In this document: piece by piece, positions 7,316 to 12,298 of the stretch
Numbering within the stretch: the stretch's first letter is position 1
How the letters are laid out: the number at the start of each line of letters is the position of its first letter
Origin: Proteiniphilum sp.
GTDB lineage: Bacteria > Bacteroidota > Bacteroidia > Bacteroidales > Dysgonomonadaceae
Length of the DNA: 12,298 nt
Direction of reading: 5' to 3'
Assembly (NCBI GenBank): GCA_016649795.1
Contig: JAENWZ010000037.1
Coordinates: 1 to 12,298 of the forward strand
Notes under the pieces: model-generated
Told to the model about the DNA's origin: nothing
Database searches by the model: none
The model's input: the letters and a program-made list of their open reading frames with translations, nothing else
Translations under genes and position numbers: made by a program

Positions 7316-8160
7316 TTTTGTAAAATATCTTCCAGCGCTTTCTGCTCTTCGTAGAACAGATCATTAATCACCAGCACATCCTGCAGCGTGTAAAAATCAG
7401 TTGCAAGATGAATGTTGAACGTGTTGAAATTATCATCCCCCGATTCACCCGTCTCACTTACGTAACCGATGATGAGGTTTTTCGGAAAAATACGAGAGAA
7501 GCTGGTCAGTACGGTATCCCCTTCATGAAAAGGTTCATGCCTGGGCAGCTCCTGCAATTGTGCCACCCTGATATTCTTACCATCCCAGGATAGGGAGCCG
7601 TAGTTTTCGGAGTTCTTCAGCTTGGCACTCAACCGGAACTTGGGATTGATCACGGGGATCACCACCGAGAAGTTGGGTGAGACGTTCGAGACCACTCCCA
7701 CAACACCTCTCTGCGATATCACCCCCATGTCGGGTTTGATCCCGTTGCTCGCACCTTTGTTGAGCGTGATAAAATTATTCACGCCCGAGAAGCTGAGGTT
7801 GACCACTTTCGCGGGGATAAAAACAAATTGTGGCGGACCAACAGAGTCTGCAACAAAAGCGTTCATCCCGACAGAGTCAGACACTTCAACGCTATTATTA
7901 TCTGCCATGAGTGCATAAAGCGCTTTCTCCAGCTCGGCGTTTTGTTCCAGCAGCAGCTGATTACTCTTCTTCAGAAAGAAAAACGATGTGATGTTATCGG
8001 AAGCGGTGTAGAACATACCCGCCACATTATTTGCAGAGGTCAGGTAGACACTGCGCTGATAGGAGTTATGCGTAAAAACGAGATAGAAACTGAATGCAAC
8101 AAATAGTATTGCAACCAGCCAGTGACTATTTCGTATGATAAAGTTAAAAAGATTACGCAT
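7312..8160 (-). CDS. mreC: rod shape-determining protein MreC
   Basis: MreC is a single-pass inner-membrane protein whose periplasmic domain activates PBP2. The 282-residue product has a short basic N-terminus, a membrane segment at about 13-32, a helical/coiled-coil region at about 60-90 (SNQLLLEQNAELEKALYAL), and two beta domains over about 110-270 with family signatures AKVVNLSFSGVNNFITLNKG, GVVGVVSNVSPNFSVVIPV and GSLSWDG. The coiled coil is followed by an acidic linker (residues about 88-108). The start codon is preceded by TTAGGATTGC, a moderate ribosome site. It begins 62 nt after the mreB stop, in a gap holding heptamer repeats, and overlaps mreD by 4 nt. Confidence 0.95.
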   Translation of the reverse strand: MRNLFNFIIRNSHWLVAILFVAFSFYLVFTHNSYQRSVYLTSANNVAGMFYTASDNITSFFFLKKSNQLLLEQNAELEKALYALMADNNSVEVSDSVGMNAFVADSVGPPQFVFIPAKVVNLSFSGVNNFITLNKGASNGIKPDMGVISQRGVVGVVSNVSPNFSVVIPVINPKFRLSAKLKNSENYGSLSWDGKNIRVAQLQELPRHEPFHEGDTVLTSFSRIFPKNLIIGYVSETGESGDDNFNTFNIHLATDFYTLQDVLVINDLFYEEQKALEDILQK

Positions 8161-8195
8161 GCAATCCTAAGCCATTGTCAGTGATCATAACCAAT

Positions 8196-8220
8196 AGCTG
8201 AAAGCTATAAGCCAACAGCA
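8196..8220 (+). repeat. short heptamer repeat between mreB and mreC
   Basis: On the plus strand three to four 7-bp units follow each other: AGCTGAA, AGCTATA, AGCCAAC and a decayed fourth beginning AGCA. AGCTATA is identical to a unit in the large array near 12.1 kb. AGCTGAAAGCT (8196-8206) is the exact reverse complement of AGCTTTCAGCT on the other side of mreB (9272-9282 and 9279-9289). It fills much of the 62-bp gap; no promoter is visible here. Confidence 0.55.
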
Positions 8221-8222
8221 AT

Positions 8223-9248
8223 TTATCGCATCAAAAAGGTGAATTTATCGATATTCCTCAGGGCGATGCTGGTTCCTAAAGCTACCATGTGCAACGGATC
8301 ATCCACCATAGTGAACCGAATACCTATCTTTTCTGTTAATCGTTTATCGAGGCCTCTCAGCAATGCACCACCACCCGTGAGGTAGATACCGTTACGCACG
8401 ATATCGGCATACAACTCGGGAGGGGTCTGTTCCAGTACACTCAGCACGGCAGAATCCACTTTCGATACCGATTTCTCAATACAATGAGCAATCTCCTGAT
8501 AAGAGACAGGTACATCCATCGGTAGTGAGGTCATGCGGTTAGGTCCGTGAACGACGAAGTCTTCAGGTGGATTATCCAGCTCAGTAAACACGGAGCCTAC
8601 ATTGATCTTTATCTGCTCGGCGGTACGGTCACCCACTTTGATATTGTGCTGACGCCCCATGTAATCCTGGATATCTTCAGTGAAATCATCACCGGCGATC
8701 TTGATTGATTTGTTGGAGACGATACCACCCAGTGAGATTACAGCAATCTCGGTTGTTCCACCGCCTATATCTACAATCATGTTTCCTTCGGGTGCTTCCA
8801 CATCGAGACCTATCCCCAGGGCAGCAGCCATAGGCTCAAAAATCATGTATACATCGCGACCGCCTGCATGTTCGGCCGAGTCGCGCACAGCACGTATCTC
8901 CACCTCAGTGCTTCCCGACGGGATACAGATAACCACGCGCAATGAAGGAGAAAAGAGTCCCCCTTTGTTCTTGTTTGCCATTTTAATCATGCCGCGAATC
9001 ATCTGTTCCGCAGCATTAAAATCGGCAATCACACCATCTCTCAAAGGTCTTACCGTACGTATATTTTCATGTGTTTTACCATGCATCTGTCTCGCTTTCT
9101 CGCCCAATGCAATCATCTTGTCGGTTTTGCGATCCAGTGCTACGATGGATGGTTCATCCAGTAGAATCTTCCCTGCATTGTTCACAATAACAGAGTTGGC
9201 TGTTCCGAGGTCCAGCGCCAGCTCCTGTGTAAATGAAAATAATCCCAT
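8223..9248 (-). CDS. mreB: rod shape-determining protein MreB (bacterial actin)
   Basis: MreB is an actin-like ATPase that forms short membrane-bound antiparallel filaments orienting the Rod complex along the cell circumference. The complete 341-residue product begins MGLFSFTQ, a short amphipathic membrane-contact segment, followed by the actin-fold nucleotide motifs: phosphate-1 DLGTANS (13-19), the catalytic-glutamate region IFEPMAAA with E138, phosphate-2 DIGGGTTEI (160-168), and the adenosine motif LTGGGALLRG (290-299). AGDDFTEDIQDYMG and RTAEQIK are standard MreB signatures. It starts 49 nt after purH with no recognisable -7 box in the gap, so it probably depends on the purH promoter or one inside purH. 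No clear Shine-Dalgarno precedes the ATG. Heptamer repeats lie on both sides of the gene. Confidence 0.98.
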   Translation of the reverse strand: MGLFSFTQELALDLGTANSVIVNNAGKILLDEPSIVALDRKTDKMIALGEKARQMHGKTHENIRTVRPLRDGVIADFNAAEQMIRGMIKMANKNKGGLFSPSLRVVICIPSGSTEVEIRAVRDSAEHAGGRDVYMIFEPMAAALGIGLDVEAPEGNMIVDIGGGTTEIAVISLGGIVSNKSIKIAGDDFTEDIQDYMGRQHNIKVGDRTAEQIKINVGSVFTELDNPPEDFVVHGPNRMTSLPMDVPVSYQEIAHCIEKSVSKVDSAVLSVLEQTPPELYADIVRNGIYLTGGGALLRGLDKRLTEKIGIRFTMVDDPLHMVALGTSIALRNIDKFTFLMR

Positions 9249-9264
9249 AATATTTCAAGTTTTC

Positions 9265-9299
9265 AGCGGTCAGCTTTCAGCTTTCAGCTTTTAGTGTTT
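9265..9299 (+). repeat. heptamer tandem repeat between purH and mreB
   Basis: Read on the plus strand the gap contains successive 7-bp units AGCGGTC, AGCTTTC, AGCTTTC, AGCTTTT and AGTGTTT, with a sixth, AATGTTT (9300-9306), running over the end of purH. The first four bases (AGCG, AGCT, AGTG) are the same set used in the array at 12.1 kb. The purH stop codon lies inside the series, at 9298-9300. There are stops or non-coding context in all frames here, so the repeat is not coding. Confidence 0.65.
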
Positions 9300-10821
9300 A
9301 ATGTTTAAAATGCCTTACACCGGTTGTCACCATGGCAACACCATTACGGTTGCAGTAGTCCACCGATTCAGTATCGCGGATGGAACCACCGGGCTGAATA
9401 ACGGCAGAGATACCCGCCTTGTGGGCTATCTCCACACAATCGGGGAATGGAAAGAAAGCATCGCTGGCCATCACTGCTCCCCGGAGATCGAAATGAAACG
9501 TCCCCGCTTTCCCGATTGCCTGATTCAATGCATCCACTCTCGATGTCTGTCCTGTACCGCTGGCGATGAGCTGTTTGTTCTTAGCCAGCACAATCGCATT
9601 CGATTTGGTGTGTTTCACCAGTATATTGGCGAAGAGCAGATCTTCCATCTCTGCTCTGTCGGGATCTTTATCGGTAACCACCTGCAGATTGTCCTCAGCC
9701 TGAACACTCAGGTTCTTGTCCTGCACCAGTGCTCCGTTCAGAACAGAACGGTACTGCAGCTTCTGCGTTGCTTTCTCTGCCGATTTAAGCACCAAAATTA
9801 TACGATTTTTCTTTTGAAACAAAATATCCAGTGCATCTTTATCATAGTCGGGAGCAATCATTACTTCGAAAAAGATGTTGTTGATTACCTCTGCTGCTTC
9901 TCTGTCTACCCTTCTGTTGGTCACCACGACACCTCCGAATGCTGATACGGGATCAGCAGCAAGAGCTGCATCCCATGCTTCTTTCACGGTGGGGCGACAA
10001 GCCATACCGCAGGCGTTGTTGTGCTTCAGTATGGCAACTGCTGTTTCGTCGAAATCGGAGATGAGGGAAACCGCGGCATCAATATCAAGAAGGTTATTGT
10101 AAGAAATCTCCTTCCCGTGCAGCTGCTCGAAGATCTCTTCGAAATCACCATAGAAGGTACCCTGCTGATGCGGATTCTCACCGTAACGCAGATGCTTCCC
10201 GTCGTTCAGGGCAACACGTAAGGCCGAACGGTCGTTATTATCGAAATAGCGGAAGATAGCTGAGTCGTATCCCGAAGAGACCTTAAAAGCCTCTTTGGCA
10301 AACCGGTATCGATCTTCCATATCGGAGAGACCCTGTTTCTCCTTCAGCAAATCGAGTAGTGGCAAATATTGATTTTTGGAAGCCACGATAATCACATCCT
10401 TGTGGTTTTTCGCCGCACCACGAATTAACGAGATGCCGCCTATATCAATCTTTTCAATGATCTCTTCCTCCGAACCACCCGCTGCCACCGTCTCTTCAAA
10501 CGGATAGAGGTCGACGATCACCAGATCGATAGAGGGTATATCATATGACTTCACCTGTTTTTTATCCGCGTCGTTATCGCGCCGGTATAGGATCCCTCCG
10601 AGAATCTTGGGGTGAAGGGTCTTCACCCTGCCTCCCAGAATGGAGGGGTATCCGCTCACCTCCTCCACAGCCTCACACTCGTAACCCAGCGATTCAATAA
10701 ATTCGCGGGTGCCGCCGGTAGAAATAAATTTGACTCTTAAGCTGTCTAACTCCTGAAGTATCTCCTCTAATCCTTCTTTATGATATACTGAAATGAGGGC
10801 TGTTTGAATTTTTTGTGACAT
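9298..10821 (-). CDS. purH: bifunctional AICAR formyltransferase / IMP cyclohydrolase
   Basis: PurH performs the last two steps of purine synthesis: 10-formyl-THF-dependent formylation of AICAR to FAICAR, and ring closure to IMP, in the cytoplasm. The N-terminal MGS-like cyclohydrolase domain (about 1-195) shows FISTGGTREFIESLG and GGRVKTLHPKILGG. The formyltransferase domain shows RYGENPHQ, the catalytic K266-H267 (LKHNNACG), DPVSAFGG, SGTGQTSR and SDAFFPFPD, and ends TTGVRHFKH, the usual C-terminus. I chose the ATG at 10821 (507 residues, MSQKIQTALISVYHKEGL), which has AAGG 6 nt upstream; an adjacent ATG at 10824 and a GTG at 10839 are in frame but match the family start less well. It is the first gene of the block leading into mreB, and a good -7 promoter element lies upstream. 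Confidence 0.97.
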   Translation of the reverse strand: MSQKIQTALISVYHKEGLEEILQELDSLRVKFISTGGTREFIESLGYECEAVEEVSGYPSILGGRVKTLHPKILGGILYRRDNDADKKQVKSYDIPSIDLVIVDLYPFEETVAAGGSEEEIIEKIDIGGISLIRGAAKNHKDVIIVASKNQYLPLLDLLKEKQGLSDMEDRYRFAKEAFKVSSGYDSAIFRYFDNNDRSALRVALNDGKHLRYGENPHQQGTFYGDFEEIFEQLHGKEISYNNLLDIDAAVSLISDFDETAVAILKHNNACGMACRPTVKEAWDAALAADPVSAFGGVVVTNRRVDREAAEVINNIFFEVMIAPDYDKDALDILFQKKNRIILVLKSAEKATQKLQYRSVLNGALVQDKNLSVQAEDNLQVVTDKDPDRAEMEDLLFANILVKHTKSNAIVLAKNKQLIASGTGQTSRVDALNQAIGKAGTFHFDLRGAVMASDAFFPFPDCVEIAHKAGISAVIQPGGSIRDTESVDYCNRNGVAMVTTGVRHFKH

Positions 10822-10859
10822 CATCTGCCTTTTTGACACGTTATTTTTTTAAAGGAGTA

Positions 10860-10867
10860 CAAAGGTA
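10860..10867 (-). promoter_or_regulatory. -7 promoter element upstream of purH
   Basis: The minus strand reads TACCTTTG, a full match to the Bacteroidota -7 consensus TAnnTTTG, about 38 nt before the preferred purH ATG. No clear TTG -33 element lies 19-21 bp upstream, so strength is uncertain. It lies between the ROK-kinase terminator and purH, where a promoter for the purH-mre block is expected. Confidence 0.5.
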
Positions 10868-10912
10868 TAAAATCTATCGATCATTATCGAGATTTAGCCC
10901 ATTAGTTTTGTG

Positions 10913-10951
10913 AAAAAAAAGCGGGGATCTCACCCATGATGATACCCCCGC
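10913..10951 (-). terminator. intrinsic terminator of the ROK kinase gene
   Basis: On the minus strand GCGGGG-GT-ATC (10951-10941) pairs with GATCCCCGC (10929-10921) through a nine-base-pair stem with a 2-nt bulge and a loop of about 11 nt. Eight T residues (10920-10913) follow directly. This is a textbook rho-independent terminator 21 nt after the kinase stop codon. The other strand lacks a T-tract next to the stem, so it is directional. Confidence 0.85.
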
Positions 10952-10971
10952 ATCTGTTCCATAAAAAAAAA

Positions 10972-11934
10972 TTATTTCACTTCCCACCCCAGGGCGCTGG
11001 CGCCAAGTACCGCAGCATCGCTCTCTTTGAGATCGGAGAACATCAGTTTCACCTTGTTCTTGAAAATATTGAGCAGGTTTTTCTCCATGCTTTCACGGAT
11101 GGGGTTCATGATCAGATCACCCGCTTTCGCCAACCCACCGAAGAGTATAATTGCTTCGGGACTGGAGAATGCGATGAAATCGGCAAAGGCCTCACCCAAC
11201 ATCTCACCGGTGAAACGGAAGATCTCTTTCGCCATCTCATCACCTGCCATCGCTGCATCAAACACATCCTTCGAACTGATATCGTCTATAGGAATAGTGC
11301 GCAGACGTGTCTGGGCTTCAGGCCTCAACTCCAGGTACTCACGTGCCGTACGTGCCACACCCGTGGCCGAAGTGTAAGCTTCGAGACATCCGGCTCTGCC
11401 ACAGCCGCAGAGACGACCGTTATGCCTGCGCATGATCACGTGTCCCAGCTCACCGGCAAAGCCGTCATGGCCATACACCATCTGTCCGTTCACCACGATA
11501 CCGCTACCGACACCTGTCCCCAACGTGATCACGATAAAATCTTTCATACCGCGGGCTGCTCCGTAGGTCATTTCACCAATAGCAGCCGCATTGGCATCGT
11601 TGGTGAGCGCTACCGGAATACCTACACGGTCTTCCAGCATCTGAGCGAATGGGATCACTCCCTTCCAGTTCAGATTGGGTGCAAACTCGATACTGCCGGT
11701 GAAGTAGTTGCCATTTGGAGTACCTGCACCAATACCCTTGATCTGGTCTTTGGTTGTTGTCTGACTGATGAGGTCCTCAATAAGCTCTGTCAGCTCATCC
11801 AGATAGGCTTCTACCCCGGTATGTTTAGATGTTTTAATACTACCGCTGATTAATATCTGTCCTCTTTTATCCACTAAGCCGACAACTGTGTTTGTTCCGC
11901 CGACATCAATACCTATTACATAGGGTTTGTCCAT
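10972..11934 (-). CDS. ROK family sugar kinase, glucokinase-like
   Basis: The 320-residue product is an ROK-family ATP-dependent sugar kinase, likely phosphorylating glucose or a related hexose in the cytoplasm. Seen are the ATP-phosphate motif GIDVGGTNT (8-16), TNDANAAAIGE with catalytic D113, LGTGVGSG (138-145), the sugar-contact motif GELGH (161-165), and the ROK zinc motif CGCGRAGCLE, with C176, C178 and C183 plus H165 as ligands. There is no N-terminal helix-turn-helix, so this is a kinase rather than an NagC/Xyl repressor. Specificity (glucose, N-acetylhexosamine or another sugar) is not fixed by these motifs; glucokinase is the usual annotation for this length in Bacteroidota. It is a single-gene transcript: promoter 54 nt upstream, terminator directly downstream. 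Confidence 0.93.
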   Translation of the reverse strand: MDKPYVIGIDVGGTNTVVGLVDKRGQILISGSIKTSKHTGVEAYLDELTELIEDLISQTTTKDQIKGIGAGTPNGNYFTGSIEFAPNLNWKGVIPFAQMLEDRVGIPVALTNDANAAAIGEMTYGAARGMKDFIVITLGTGVGSGIVVNGQMVYGHDGFAGELGHVIMRRHNGRLCGCGRAGCLEAYTSATGVARTAREYLELRPEAQTRLRTIPIDDISSKDVFDAAMAGDEMAKEIFRFTGEMLGEAFADFIAFSSPEAIILFGGLAKAGDLIMNPIRESMEKNLLNIFKNKVKLMFSDLKESDAAVLGASALGWEVK

Positions 11935-11987
11935 GATTTGTTCTATTAAAAGTTAGTCAATGTTGATTGAATTCATATACTCTGGCA

Positions 11988-11995
11988 CAAATATA
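11988..11995 (-). promoter_or_regulatory. -7 promoter element upstream of the ROK kinase
   Basis: The minus strand reads TATATTTG, a complete TAnnTTTG match, 53 nt before the kinase ATG. The -33 region is AT-rich but without a clear TTG. Transcription would start near 11981, giving a leader of about 45 nt. Confidence 0.5.
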
Positions 11996-12049
11996 AAGAA
12001 ATTTCATTAAAGAGCTTTCCGGAAGATCGAATTATTTTTTAAATTTCTT

Positions 12050-12161
12050 GGCGATAGGCGGTAAGCTGTAAGCTATAAGCGGTAAGTGATAAGTGATAAG
12101 TGATAAGCTGTAAGCGGTAAGCTGTAAGCTATAAGCTATAAGCGGTAAGTGGTAAGTGGTA
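12050..12161 (+). repeat. 16-unit degenerate 7-bp tandem array, consensus RGYKRTA
   Basis: Every one of 16 consecutive 7-bp units from 12050 to 12161 fits RGYKRTA (plus strand). Naming AGCTGTA=A, AGCTATA=B, AGCGGTA=C, AGTGATA=D and AGTGGTA=E, the order after two initial GGCGRTA units is A B C D D D A C A B B C E E. Variation is confined to the degenerate positions, with no insertion or deletion breaking the phase over 112 bp. The array lies between the divergent promoters of the ROK kinase and an off-window gene. TAA stops recur in the frames, so it is not coding. Units are too short, and spacers absent, for CRISPR. Function unknown. Confidence 0.9.
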
Positions 12162-12184
12162 AGGTTTTTGTTTTTTAGTTTTCG

Positions 12185-12203
12185 AATAATGATTGTCATT
12201 TTA
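12185..12203 (+). promoter_or_regulatory. Fur-box-like palindrome
   Basis: The 19 bases contain ATAATGAT-TG-TCATT and match the classic Fur-box consensus GATAATGATAATCATTATC at 14 of 19 positions by eye, with a perfect AATGA/TCATT inverted repeat. It covers the -33 element of the rightward promoter, the position expected for a repressor. AT-rich sequence makes chance resemblance possible, and the Fur consensus in this phylum may differ. Confidence 0.35.
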
Positions 12204-12222
12204 ATAAAATTATCTACATTTG
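12193..12222 (+). promoter_or_regulatory. strong Bacteroidota promoter for a rightward off-window gene
   Basis: TTG (12193-12195), a 19-bp spacer, then TACATTTG (12215-12222) matches the full Bacteroidota -33/-7 consensus. A T-rich stretch (12165-12180) lies upstream. Transcription would start near 12229. No start codon with an open frame appears before the window ends, but AAGAAGG (12280-12286) near the edge could be a ribosome site for a gene starting at or beyond 12298. Confidence 0.7.
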
Positions 12223-12298
12223 CACTTCAAAATTAACATTTATCGTTCGAGAACCTGAATTAATATCATATTCAAGCAAAAGAAGGCAATACAATTTA
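12223..12298 (+). other. presumed 5' leader of an off-window gene
   Basis: This AT-rich end of the window contains no ATG-initiated frame on the plus strand and no recognisable RNA gene. It follows the rightward promoter and ends about 12 nt after a purine-rich AAGAAGG, so I read it as an untranslated leader. Nothing in it identifies the downstream gene. Confidence 0.4.

Noticed and set aside
10936..11853. Long plus-strand open frame of about 305 codons opposite the ROK kinase
   Set aside because: It is the complement of a well-conserved kinase; the translation is rich in His, Cys and Thr, has no family features, and begins within the kinase terminator region.
12050..12161. CRISPR array
   Set aside because: The repeat unit is only 7 bp, directly tandem, without spacers, and no cas genes are present.

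Overview
The window is about 12.3 kb of chromosomal DNA from a member of the Bacteroidota, most likely the order Bacteroidales. PurH, PBP2, RodA and MreC/D read like Bacteroidales proteins, and several promoters fit the Bacteroidota pattern of TTG, about 19-20 bp, then TAnnTTTG. Ribosome binding sites are mostly weak and purine-rich. The intergenic heptamer repeats and moderate GC would suit a Dysgonomonadaceae-like genus, but that placement is a guess. All ten genes lie on the minus strand, so transcription runs from high to low coordinates. The only plus-strand signal is a promoter at the right edge.

Reading with transcription: (i) 12298-11935 is a non-coding divergent region. It holds a strong rightward promoter for a gene outside the window, a Fur-box-like palindrome over its -33 element, a 16-unit degenerate 7-bp tandem array, and a leftward promoter for a ROK-family sugar kinase. 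(ii) 11934-10972 is the ROK kinase, closed by an intrinsic terminator. (iii) 10821-3446 is a purine/cell-shape block: purH, mreB, mreC, mreD, mrdA (PBP2) and rodA, packed with overlaps of 4 and 14 nt at two junctions. These encode the Rod (elongasome) machine: the MreB filament, MreC/MreD regulators, the PBP2 transpeptidase and the RodA glycosyltransferase. purH sits immediately upstream and may share its transcript. Short heptamer repeats of the same type as the right-edge array lie on both sides of mreB. (iv) 3362-1252 holds a short-chain dehydrogenase and a secreted HExxH putative zinc peptidase of unknown substrate. (v) 1187-1 is a two-gene unit with its own good promoter: a YgbA_NO-family small cysteine-rich protein and, 12 nt downstream, a regulator running off the left edge.

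The most interesting part is the last one. The regulator joins a C-terminal LuxR-type helix-turn-helix to an N-terminal region that resembles the RIC/ScdA/YtfE di-iron (hemerythrin-like) repair proteins, but with several metal-ligand positions apparently lost. Beside a YgbA_NO gene (in E. coli ygbA is NO-responsive through NsrR), this looks like a compact nitrosative-stress sensing and response module. The heptamer arrays are the second unexplained signal. The rest is conserved housekeeping.
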